Positions 1 through 7,716 of a stretch of DNA of 35,957 nt are shown in pieces. This DNA comes from an uncultured Victivallales bacterium (GTDB lineage Bacteria > Verrucomicrobiota > Lentisphaeria > Oligosphaerales > JAFGRS01). The notes beneath the pieces were generated by a model that ran no database searches, had not been told where the DNA came from, and saw nothing but the letters and a program-made list of their open reading frames with translations. The position numbers and the translations under genes were made by a program. Within the stretch, counting starts at the first letter, position 1, and each line of letters starts with the position of its first letter. The stretch spans positions 1 to 35,957 of the forward strand of contig CAILUI010000009.1 in the NCBI GenBank assembly GCA_903837355.1, written 5' to 3'.

Positions 1-109
1 GGCTCGCGAGTCTCACGTCGGGATGGCCGGCCTGCCCCTGGAAGCCGGGATCTCCGCATCCCGGCCGCGGCATACGGAGATGCCGCGTTCCACCCCGGCA
101 GCCGGGGGC
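1..109. repeat. Family-1 palindromic repeat, copy A (left-truncated or left edge at window start)
   Basis: Positions 1-99 are identical to 7264-7362. The match continues to 109 after a one-base deletion relative to copy B. Two perfect hairpins abut without a spacer: arms 44-51/58-65 (loop CTCCGC, 52-57) and arms 66-73/80-87 (loop ACGGAG, 74-79). They are enclosed by a third stem, TGGAA 39-43 with TTCCA 88-92, giving a three-way junction with no unpaired junction bases. The loops are complementary over five bases (CTCCG/CGGAG). The outermost inverted repeat seen in copy B is broken here by the deletion. It is non-coding and lies upstream of the gene starting at 374. Confidence 0.85.
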
Positions 110-137
110 CCTACTGAACCCTGAGCCCTAGGACCAG

Positions 138-206
138 CGCCCACACCGCGCCGTCGGCGCTGCGCCGGTCGGCAGGATGCCCTACCCAACTGACATGCAC
201 CCGCGC
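138..206 (-). repeat. Family-2 intergenic repeat, copy A
   Basis: The reverse complement of this segment aligns along its length with 13155-13223, with a shared exact core (GTAGGGCATCCTGCCGACCG) and a shared end (GACGGCGCGGTGTGGGCG). By eye roughly four of five bases match. It contains short GC-rich inverted repeats. It sits 29 bases from a family-1 copy and upstream of a plus-strand gene, as copy B does. Function is unknown. Confidence 0.75.
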
Positions 207-326
207 CCGACACAGGCGTTGCATCTGTGCGCCCAGCGGGCACATTAGCAGTTGGCCCGGAAGGCCGGCGCCAGGTCACTGCCGCCCAGCCAACGGCGCG
301 GCGGTGGACCGGGAAGCACCGAAGGC

Positions 327-360
327 GAGACTGAGACTGAGACTGAGACTGAGACTGAGA
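327..360. repeat. GAGACT hexamer tandem array
   Basis: Five full GAGACT units and a partial sixth run from 327 to 360, ending 13 bases before the ATG at 374. This places the array where the 5' leader or promoter of the downstream gene should lie. Being a multiple of three, unit changes would not shift a reading frame but would change promoter or leader spacing. Confidence 0.9.
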
Positions 361-373
361 AGGTATAGCGCCT

Positions 374-3300
374 ATGCGTAGAATAGGTCGAGCCGGAGGA
401 TCGTTGCAGTACCGGGTTACCGTGGGCGCTCTGCTCGTGCTGAGCGTGGTGCTGGCGGCAGCAGAGCCGGTGCGCGAGTTCATCGTGGGGACCGCCCACT
501 TCACCCGCGGCAACCTCCAGGTCAGCCTGCTGGGGCAGCAGTATGCCACGCGCTTCCCCTGCGTCTGGCATGGTGGCAAAACCCCCAACGAAGTCGAGTA
601 CGACCTCGACTTCCCGGTCGCGGCCGACTACCGCATCGATGTCCTCTACACCGCGGCGGACTCCCGGCCGGTGGACCTGCTGGTGGACGGCCGCAAGCTC
701 TGCACCGGCATGGCCGCGGTGACGGGGAGTTGGGAGACCGACCGGGCCACCTGGGAAACCCAGGGCACGGTCACCCTCAGCGCCGGCGCTCATACCATCC
801 GCCTCGAACGCGCGAGTGCCGTGCCGCACCTCTGCGCGCTGCGCTTCGTGTCCAGTGTCCCCTTCCCCGAGGGCTGGACCCCACCGCCGACCGCCTCGCC
901 GGCGGCCGAGTGGCAGGGCGCCGCAAACGTGATCACGGTCATGGCGCCGGACTATGACCGGTCGAACCTGCTGGTCAGCCAACCGGGAGAGATCTACGCG
1001 GGGCGCTACGCCTGCATCTGGAACGGCCAGCAATACCCCAACCAGGCCGAGTACGAGATCGACTTCCCGGTCGCCGGCGAGTACAGCCTCGCCGTGCTCT
1101 ACACCGCGGCCGACTCGCGACCGGTGGACATCCTCCTCGATGGCAAGAAGGTCCACACCGGCCTGGCCAGCCTCACCGGCGACTGGAACACCAATGCCGC
1201 CGCCTGGGAGACGCAGTGCAGCCTCACCTTGACGGCCGGGGTCCATACGATCCGGCTGGAACGCCAGGAGTGCATGCCGCACCTCTGCGCACTGCGCTTC
1301 GAGACCGCGGCTGCCTTCCCGTCAGGATGGCAACTGCGGCGCCCCGGACTCGAGGTGCGCCGGGCGCGCGAGGCCAAGGAGCGCCGGCTGCGCGCCGGCA
1401 TCGCGGCGCTGGACCTGATCAACCCCGAGGCCATGGAACGGGCCGCACAGCACCTCGCGACCTGCTTCCCGAACGAGTTCCCAGCGCTGGCCACGGCGCA
1501 GGAGCAGATCCGCGCCATCGTGGCGCAGCGAGAGACCGCCAAGGCCGCCCTGCAGCAGGGCGATGAGGCGGCCCTGCCCGCGGTGAGTGAGGTCCAGGCG
1601 GCGCAGCGCGGCCTGCTCTTGCGCAACCCGCTGGCCAACATCGATCGGCTGCTGGTGGTCAAACGGGCGGCGAACGCGCCGGCGCTGGGCTTACCGCAGA
1701 ACTGGCAGAGCAACGGCTGCCTGCCGCGCAGCGGCTATGCCGATGAGCTGGTGTTGCTCTCGCCCCGTGACCCCAACGCGCCGCTGACCACCCTCCACCG
1801 ACCGGAACCGGCCGCTTTCGTCGGCGATGTCGACCTGCGTCCCGAAGCCGACCGCCTGCTCTTCTCTTCCATCGGCGCCAACGGCCGCTGGCAGGTCTTC
1901 GAAGTCAACGCCGACGGCAGCGGACTGCGGCAGGTGACGCCCGGCACGGAAGAGGACGTCGACAACTACGATGCCTGCTATCTGCCCGACGACCGCATCC
2001 TCTTCACCTCGACGCGAGCCTACGTCAGCGTGCCCTGCGTCAACGGCAGCAGCCGGGTGGCCAACCTCTTCCGCATGAATGCCGACGGCACCGACATCCG
2101 GCAGCTCTGCTTCGACCAGGAACATAACTGGTGCCCGACCGTCATGAACGACGGTCGTGTGCTCTACACGCGCTGGGAGTACACCGATACGCCGCACACG
2201 CATAGCCGTCTGTTGTTCCGCATGAACCCCGACGGCACCCAGCAGATGGAGTACTACGGCAGCAACTCCTACTGGCCCAATGCCATGTTCTATACGCGCC
2301 CCATCCCGGGGAGTCCGACGCAGGTCGTCACCATTGTCAGCGGCCACCACGGCGTGCGCCGGATGGGGGAGCTGGTGATCCTGGACCCCAAGTTAGGCCG
2401 GCATGAGGCCGATGGCGCGGTGCAACGGATCCCGGGCTTTGGGCGCAAGGTTGAGCCGCTGATCGAGGATAACCTGGTCGACAACTCCTGGCCGAAGTTC
2501 CTGCATCCCTTCCCCTTGGGTGACGCGGCCCGTCCCGAGGCCGCGGGCCGCTACTTCCTCGTGGCCTGCCAGCCCTCGGCCGAGTCGCTCTGGGGCGTCT
2601 ACCTCGTGGACGTCTTCGACAACCTCGTCCTGCTGCGCGAGGAGCCCGGATTCGCCCTGCTGGAACCGCTGCCGCTGCGCCCCACACCGCGCGCGCCAGT
2701 GATTCCTGACAAAGTGGACCTGAAGCGCGCCGACGCCATCGTGCAGCTCAGCGACGTCTACCGTGGCCCAGGCCTGGCCGGGATCCCGCGGGGCACCGTG
2801 AAACGGCTGCGGGTGTTCACCTATACCTTCTCCTACCCCGACATGGGCGGTCCGCAAGGCGTCGTCGGCATGGAAGGACCTTGGGATATCCGCCGCATCC
2901 TCGGGACAGTGCCCGTGGCCGACGATGGCTCGGCGCACTTCCGCGTCCCCGCCAACACCCCCATCGCGGTACAGCCGCTCGACGCGGACGGACGGGCGCT
3001 GCAGCTCATGCGCAGTTGGTTTACCGGCATGCCGGGCGAAGTCGTGGCCTGCGTGGGTTGCCACGAACCGCAGAACCTCGGGGCCCCCACCCTGCGCTCT
3101 GCGGCGGTGACCCGCGATCCCGATGAAATCACGCCCTGGCGTGGTCCCGCGCGGGGGTACAGCTTCGCCCGTGAGGTGCAGCCCGTCCTGGATCAGTACT
3201 GCCTGGGCTGCCACAGCGGCAGCCCGGGGACGGACGGCCCGGGCCTGGTCGACCTGCGCGGCACCGAGATGATCACCGACTACGACAGCCGTTACCACTT

Positions 3301-4672
3301 CGGCGGCACCGACGCCGGGCGCTTCTCCGTCGGCTACGCCAACCTGCAGCGCTTCGTGCGCCGCTCCGGGCTGGAGAGCGACTACCATCTGCTGACCCCG
3401 ATGGAGTTCCACGCCTCGACGACGGAGCTGGTGCAGAAGCTCGCCGCCGGCCACCACGGGGTGACCATGGGGACCGAGGCCTGGGACCGGCTGTACACCT
3501 GGATCGACCTCAACGCGCCCTACCATGGCTCGTGGATCACCATCGCCGGCGAAGCCCGCGTGCAGCCCCCCGCACAGCGCCGCCGCGAGATGCTGCGGCG
3601 CTATGCCAACCTCGACGTCGATCTGGAGTGGCTCGGCCCTGAGACCGCACCGGTCCTGCAGCCCATCCTGCCCCAGGCCGGCCCCGTCCCCACCACCGCG
3701 CCGGCGCCCTTCGCAGGCTGGCCGTTCGCGCCCGCGGAAGCCGCGCGCCGACAGCACGACGCCGCCCCGATCACCGAGCGCAGCCTCGAACTGGGCGCTG
3801 GCGTGACCGTCAAGCTGGTACTGGTGCCGGGCGGGCGCTTTGTCATGGGTGATGTCAACAGCCTGCCCGACCAGGCCCCGCCGACGGCGGTGAGCGTGGC
3901 ACCATTCTGGATGGCGCGCTGCGAAGTCAGCAATGAGCAGTACGCCCGCTTCGACCCGGAACACGACAGCCGCGTCGAGGTCCGGCACGCCATGCAGTTC
4001 GGCGTCCAGGGCTGGCCGCTGAACCGGCCCCAGCAGCCGGTGGTCCGCATCTCCTGGGAACGCGCCACCGCCTTCTGCGAGTGGCTTGCCAGCAGCACCG
4101 GCGAACCCTTCTCATTGCCCTCGGAAGCGCAATGGGAATACGCCTGCCGGGCCGGTTCCGACCAGCCCTTCGCCTTTGGCCCGGCGGACAGCGATTTCTC
4201 CGCGTTTGCGAACCTCGCAGACATCAAGCTGCGCGATGCCGTAAGCCATCCTTACATGAAGGAAAACGTGCCCCTGCCCAACCCCAGCAAGTACGACGAC
4301 TGGATCCCCCGCGACAATCGCTTCAATGACGGCCAACTCGTCTCGGCACCGGTGGGCAGTTTCCAGCCCAATGCCTGGGGCCTGTATGACCTGCATGGCA
4401 ACGTCTGGGAGTGGACGCGCAGCGTGCTGGCACCCTACCCGTACAATGAGGACGATGGCCGCAACGCCCGCGCTGCGGCCGGGGCGCGGGTCGTGCGCGG
4501 CGGCTCCTGGCGCGACCGCCCGGAACAGGCCCGCGCGGCGACCCGCCTGGCCTACGCGCCGTGGCAACGCGTCTACAACGTCGGCTTCCGCGTCGTCTGC
4601 CCGCAGGCCAAGGCGGTCACGCAGACCGCGCCGGCGGCCGCGGCGACGGCCGTGGCGGCCGCCGCGCGGTGA
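374..4672 (+). CDS. Secreted diheme HZS-alpha/PD40-type protein fused to an FGE-like domain
   Basis: 1432 residues. A signal peptide (about 1-30, ending AAAEP) supports the ATG at 374. Two related beta-sandwich segments follow (about 32-160 and 178-312), both with YTAADSRPVD and HTIRLER motifs and resembling carbohydrate-binding modules. A helical linker leads to TolB/PD40-like propeller repeats (about 480-680; FRMNADGT, FRMNPDGT) and a region like the middle domain of hydrazine synthase alpha. Two c-type heme sites are visible: CVGCH (C893, C896, H897) and CLGCH (C943, C946, H947). The C-terminal 270 residues have the FGE/SUMF1 fold (VPGGRFVMG, WEWT, RGGSW), but the cysteine pair that catalytic FGEs carry after GGSW is absent (WRDRPEQARAATR), so formylglycine formation is unlikely. 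This is inferred to be a periplasmic electron-transfer or substrate-binding protein. The family is common in Planctomycetes and does not imply anammox. It converges on the RNase R gene, 60 bases away. Confidence 0.85.
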   Translation: MRRIGRAGGSLQYRVTVGALLVLSVVLAAAEPVREFIVGTAHFTRGNLQVSLLGQQYATRFPCVWHGGKTPNEVEYDLDFPVAADYRIDVLYTAADSRPVDLLVDGRKLCTGMAAVTGSWETDRATWETQGTVTLSAGAHTIRLERASAVPHLCALRFVSSVPFPEGWTPPPTASPAAEWQGAANVITVMAPDYDRSNLLVSQPGEIYAGRYACIWNGQQYPNQAEYEIDFPVAGEYSLAVLYTAADSRPVDILLDGKKVHTGLASLTGDWNTNAAAWETQCSLTLTAGVHTIRLERQECMPHLCALRFETAAAFPSGWQLRRPGLEVRRAREAKERRLRAGIAALDLINPEAMERAAQHLATCFPNEFPALATAQEQIRAIVAQRETAKAALQQGDEAALPAVSEVQAAQRGLLLRNPLANIDRLLVVKRAANAPALGLPQNWQSNGCLPRSGYADELVLLSPRDPNAPLTTLHRPEPAAFVGDVDLRPEADRLLFSSIGANGRWQVFEVNADGSGLRQVTPGTEEDVDNYDACYLPDDRILFTSTRAYVSVPCVNGSSRVANLFRMNADGTDIRQLCFDQEHNWCPTVMNDGRVLYTRWEYTDTPHTHSRLLFRMNPDGTQQMEYYGSNSYWPNAMFYTRPIPGSPTQVVTIVSGHHGVRRMGELVILDPKLGRHEADGAVQRIPGFGRKVEPLIEDNLVDNSWPKFLHPFPLGDAARPEAAGRYFLVACQPSAESLWGVYLVDVFDNLVLLREEPGFALLEPLPLRPTPRAPVIPDKVDLKRADAIVQLSDVYRGPGLAGIPRGTVKRLRVFTYTFSYPDMGGPQGVVGMEGPWDIRRILGTVPVADDGSAHFRVPANTPIAVQPLDADGRALQLMRSWFTGMPGEVVACVGCHEPQNLGAPTLRSAAVTRDPDEITPWRGPARGYSFAREVQPVLDQYCLGCHSGSPGTDGPGLVDLRGTEMITDYDSRYHFGGTDAGRFSVGYANLQRFVRRSGLESDYHLLTPMEFHASTTELVQKLAAGHHGVTMGTEAWDRLYTWIDLNAPYHGSWITIAGEARVQPPAQRRREMLRRYANLDVDLEWLGPETAPVLQPILPQAGPVPTTAPAPFAGWPFAPAEAARRQHDAAPITERSLELGAGVTVKLVLVPGGRFVMGDVNSLPDQAPPTAVSVAPFWMARCEVSNEQYARFDPEHDSRVEVRHAMQFGVQGWPLNRPQQPVVRISWERATAFCEWLASSTGEPFSLPSEAQWEYACRAGSDQPFAFGPADSDFSAFANLADIKLRDAVSHPYMKENVPLPNPSKYDDWIPRDNRFNDGQLVSAPVGSFQPNAWGLYDLHGNVWEWTRSVLAPYPYNEDDGRNARAAAGARVVRGGSWRDRPEQARAATRLAYAPWQRVYNVGFRVVCPQAKAVTQTAPAAAATAVAAAAR

Positions 4673-4721
4673 ACGCGGCCTGAAGGCTGGGCAGAGCGGA
4701 CCAACTCGGCACACTGGACAG

Positions 4722-4737
4722 GCTGAGGGGCCTCAGC
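4722..4737. terminator. Weak hairpin between convergent genes
   Basis: GCTGAG 4722-4727 and CTCAGC 4732-4737 form a six-pair stem with loop GGGC in the 60-base convergent gap, overlapping the stop of the RNase R gene. There is no T-tract, so the terminator role is tentative. Confidence 0.3.
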
Positions 4738-6817
4738 GCACCGGCATGAGCTCGAGTTCGCGCCGAGCCGGGTCCAGACGGGCCGGGGTGACCTGCAGGT
4801 GCTGACCAGGCGTCAGCTCGGCAGCGCTGCGGGCGCGGGGCAGCCAGCCAAAGAGGCCACACACCGGCAAGTAGACATCGGCACCCCGTTCGCCAACGCT
4901 GGTAACGACCGCAGCGAGGCTCTGGATGGGCTGCCGCTGGGCGGCCTCTGCCAGCCAGCGCAGACGCTTGGTCTCCGAGAGGTGACGTTCGGCGCGCTGC
5001 GACGTCCGCTCGCAGTCCGAGCTGGCCGTGGCAATGCGTCCCAGGGCCGCCGCCGACAGGCTGGCCGGCAACCCGGCACCCAGCTCCTTCAGCAGGCGGT
5101 GCGTCACCAGGTCCGGGTAGCGCCGGATGGGCGAGGTGAAGTGCGCGTAGTGCGTCTTGGCCAAGCCGAAGTGACCCTGGGTTTCGACCGCGTACTCAGC
5201 GCGCGGCAAAGCGCGCAGCACGGTAGCCGTCCACACCGCCGCGTCCGTCCGCGCTGAGATGTCGCTCAGCAGTCGCGCCAAGCTGGCGCGGCAGGCGGGG
5301 GGCTCGGCGGTGATGCCCGCCTGCAGCAGACTGGCGCAGGCCTCGCCGATACGGGCGTACTCCGGCTCGGGGTGGACACGGTGCAACTGCGAGACTCCGG
5401 CATTGGCAAGCGTCCGGCAGGCGTACTCATTGGCCGCCAACATGCACTCCTCGACCAGGCGGTGCGCCGCATCCTGGTACACCGGGGTGATGGCCGTCAG
5501 GCGACCATCGGTCCCCAGGGTAAGCTTGAGCTCCGAGGACGAAAGCTCGAGGGCGCCCTCGGCGCGCCGACGTTGGCCGAGGGCGCGGGCGATGCCGTCG
5601 AGAGTGCGGATCGTGTCCACGGTCCGCTCGTCCAGGCCCGTGCTCCGGCAGGCGGCGCTCGCCGAACCCGCCATGGCCGCGAAAGCCTGCTCATAGGCCA
5701 ACCGGCGGCGCGAGCGGATGATGGACGGCGCAAAGCGCGCGCCTTCGACCTGGCCGTCGTCACGGACCCGAATCAGCGCCGTGAAGGCGAGCCGGTCGAC
5801 GTCGGGCTTGAGGCTGCACAGGTCGTTGGCCAGAGACTCGGGTAGCATGGGGACCACGCGCGTCGGGAGATAGGTGCTGCAACCCCGGCGGGCTGCCTCG
5901 CTGTCGAGCGCACTGCCTGGCCTGACAAAGTGGCTCACATCGGCCACATGCACGGCCAGCTCCCAACGCTCGGCGTCCAGACGCCGGACCGAGAGGGCAT
6001 CATCGAAGTCCTTGGAGTCCGCGGGGTCGATGGTGATGACAAAGCGGTCACGCAGATCGAGCCGGCCGACCAGATCCGCCGGGGTGATGCCGAGGCCTGC
6101 GGCCTCCGCCAGTACCGGCTGCGGGAAGGTGGTCGGCAAGTCATACTCGGCCAGGATCAGACGCTCGTCGGTGGCGGGGTCCGCGGCCTGACCCAGGATC
6201 TCCTCGATCTGGCCCGTGGGCTCCTGCTCGGGATCGGTCCAGGGCTCCAGACGAACCCGCACCCAGGAGCCTGCCAAGCGCGCTGCCGTGATCGGCAAGC
6301 GCAGGCGGGCGCGGTTGCGCGTGTCCAAGGCCACCGCGACGGCGCCGCGGGCGTCACGGACCACCTGCGCAGTCAGCGTGTCGCGTTGCCGCCTGAGGAC
6401 GTCGACCACGATACCTTCGGGGAGGCGCCCGCCGCCGCCTGCCGCCGAGACCGGCGGCAGCCAGACACGGACGTCGTCACCCTGAAAGGCGGTGTGCGCG
6501 GCGCCGGGCGGAATGAAGACGGTCTCAGCGACCGCCGTGGTTTCCACAAAGGCGCTGCCGCCGCGGGTGAAGGAAAGGCGCCCCTCGAGGAAGCGGCCGG
6601 CCGTGTGCAGGGCGCCGCGCGGATCGCGGCGAACCCAGCCACGACGCAACAGTTCGTCGATCTGGGCGGAACCCCCAGGCGGACGCGGGATCGCGGCCGC
6701 GGCGGCGGTGGGATCGGCAAGCTCAGGAGTAACCAGAGTCTGGATGGACCGGGCAAGGTCCGTCAGGCGGGTCATGGTGTGGGTACGGGTCAAGGCAGGG
6801 CGGGCAGAGGGTCTCAT
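4733..6817 (-). CDS. rnr: RNase II/R family 3'-5' exoribonuclease
   Basis: Hydrolytic, processive 3'-5' exoribonuclease of the RNB family, a cytoplasmic RNA decay enzyme. About 694 residues from the ATG at 6817. An N-terminal region with beta-barrel/cold-shock-like character (about 60-200) precedes the RNB domain. The domain opens with VITIDPADSKDFDDALSV, whose aspartates (about D264, D270, D272, D273) are the metal-binding catalytic set. AVHVADVSHFVRPGS, YLPTRVVPMLPE and HYAHFTSPIRRYPDLVTHR are further RNB signatures. A C-terminal S1-like segment (about 620-694; VTSVGERGADVYLPVCGLFGWLP) closes it. Start choice is uncertain: an upstream GTG (6868), the ATG at 6817 in an A-rich context, and an ATG at 6775 are in frame, none with a strong ribosome binding site. 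RNase R is preferred over RNase II from length and order. Confidence 0.9.
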   Translation of the reverse strand: MRPSARPALTRTHTMTRLTDLARSIQTLVTPELADPTAAAAAIPRPPGGSAQIDELLRRGWVRRDPRGALHTAGRFLEGRLSFTRGGSAFVETTAVAETVFIPPGAAHTAFQGDDVRVWLPPVSAAGGGGRLPEGIVVDVLRRQRDTLTAQVVRDARGAVAVALDTRNRARLRLPITAARLAGSWVRVRLEPWTDPEQEPTGQIEEILGQAADPATDERLILAEYDLPTTFPQPVLAEAAGLGITPADLVGRLDLRDRFVITIDPADSKDFDDALSVRRLDAERWELAVHVADVSHFVRPGSALDSEAARRGCSTYLPTRVVPMLPESLANDLCSLKPDVDRLAFTALIRVRDDGQVEGARFAPSIIRSRRRLAYEQAFAAMAGSASAACRSTGLDERTVDTIRTLDGIARALGQRRRAEGALELSSSELKLTLGTDGRLTAITPVYQDAAHRLVEECMLAANEYACRTLANAGVSQLHRVHPEPEYARIGEACASLLQAGITAEPPACRASLARLLSDISARTDAAVWTATVLRALPRAEYAVETQGHFGLAKTHYAHFTSPIRRYPDLVTHRLLKELGAGLPASLSAAALGRIATASSDCERTSQRAERHLSETKRLRWLAEAAQRQPIQSLAAVVTSVGERGADVYLPVCGLFGWLPRARSAAELTPGQHLQVTPARLDPARRELELMPVR

Positions 6818-6868
6818 CTTCGTCTTCAATAGTGTGTCCGTTGTCTCCGTTCGCTGAGGTGGTTGCAC

Positions 6869-7166
6869 GGGGCAGGTGCGTCACACGGTCTGGGCAGGGC
6901 CGGCCGGTCGAACCGGGCGCGGCGGCTGTGTACAGCTTCCCAGGGGGACAGGTCCAGAGGCGGGATCAGTCTCGCGGCCCTCGGCGTAGAGGGCCTCCAG
7001 GGGAGAACCAGCAGTCCGTCACTTGCAGCAATAACCGTCAGAGAACAAACCTATCAGTCATGTCAGTACAACATTCGCGGGATTCCCCGATGGAACCCAG
7101 CAACACCGTCTTAGAGTCGGGTTTGCAGGCGAGGTTCCCCAGGACATCCCACGAATCTTAAGATAG
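6869..7166. other. Non-coding region with a possible structured RNA
   Basis: No convincing gene is seen. One part is foldable: TCGCGGGAT 7075-7083 pairs with ATCCCACGA 7146-7154 with one mismatch, enclosing GGAACC 7092-7097 paired with GGTTCC 7133-7138, and it lies just before the strong hairpin at 7167. 7030-7076 is comparatively AT-rich and could include the promoter of the RNase R gene on the minus strand. I recognise no known RNA family. Confidence 0.35.
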
Positions 7167-7202
7167 CGCTGCGGGCCGCGGCTGCAAGCGCGGCCCGCAG
7201 CG
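7167..7202. terminator. 14-bp perfect hairpin, possible factor-independent terminator
   Basis: Arms 7167-7180 and 7189-7202 are perfectly complementary with an eight-base loop (GCTGCAAG). It is the most stable simple hairpin in the intergenic sequence. Neither flank carries a T-run, so it may be an RNA-stabilising or attenuating element rather than a classic terminator. Confidence 0.5.
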
Positions 7203-7263
7203 GTTACCCGAGGCCAGGTCCGGGCCGGGCGCAAGCCAGCTCTGTAGGGGTTTGCCTGGATGA

Positions 7264-7373
7264 GGCTCGCGAGTCTCACGTCGGGATGGCCGGCCTGCCC
7301 CTGGAAGCCGGGATCTCCGCATCCCGGCCGCGGCATACGGAGATGCCGCGTTCCACCCCGGCGAGCCGGGGGC
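7264..7373. repeat. Family-1 palindromic repeat, copy B (complete)
   Basis: Complete copy of the element at 1-109. Terminal inverted repeats GGCTCGC (7264-7270) and GCGAGCC (7361-7367) close it. Inside, TGGAA 7302-7306 pairs with TTCCA 7351-7355, around hairpins 7307-7328 and 7329-7350, each with 8-bp arms and a 6-base loop. Loop 1 (CTCCGC) and loop 2 (ACGGAG) are complementary over five bases. The arrangement resembles REP/BIME or miniature inverted-repeat elements, but no transposase is present in the window. Confidence 0.85.
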
Positions 7374-7716
7374 GGCGGCTGGAGGGCGAATCTCCCCGGC
7401 CTGCTTGCAGGCGATGAGCCGTCTTCGGAGATCCGGCCTGCGGCCGGTGGCTCAGCGGCGCGGGCGTCCTGCTGGACAGCAGGACCCTCCATGAGTCCGC
7501 GCCGGCGTTCGTTACGCCTGAGTGAAGTCTGCTCGATCCTGGCGTCTACCACGCCGGAAGCGCTGACCGCGGACCCGCCCCGACACGCTGGGCCTGCGCC
7601 TGGAAAATGCAGCGGTGGAGGGTATGGTGTGCCCGTCGTTCTTCTCCTGCCGTTCCCTGGTTTGAGCCGTGCATGGGGCCCATTGCCGCTGGCGCGGGTT
7701 ATCTGCAGAGGGGCGT
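7374..7716. other. Hairpin-rich intergenic region upstream of the sulfotransferase
   Basis: No gene is supported. Successive small palindromes occur: GCCTGC/GCAGGC near 7400, CCGGC 7433-7437 with GCCGG 7443-7447, and GTCCTGCT 7466-7473 with AGCAGGAC 7478-7485. CGGAGAT, the motif in loop 2 of the adjacent repeat, recurs near 7426. The promoter of the sulfotransferase/aminotransferase pair is presumably in the distal half but was not resolved. Confidence 0.4.

Noticed and set aside
374..4672. Hydrazine synthase alpha subunit and an anammox lifestyle
   Set aside because: The PD40/HZS-alpha-like diheme architecture is widespread in PVC bacteria, and no hydrazine synthase beta/gamma or hydrazine dehydrogenase genes are nearby.
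7669..7716. Upstream ATG extension of the sulfotransferase
   Set aside because: The added residues lack a ribosome binding site and would displace the phosphate-binding strand from the N-terminus.
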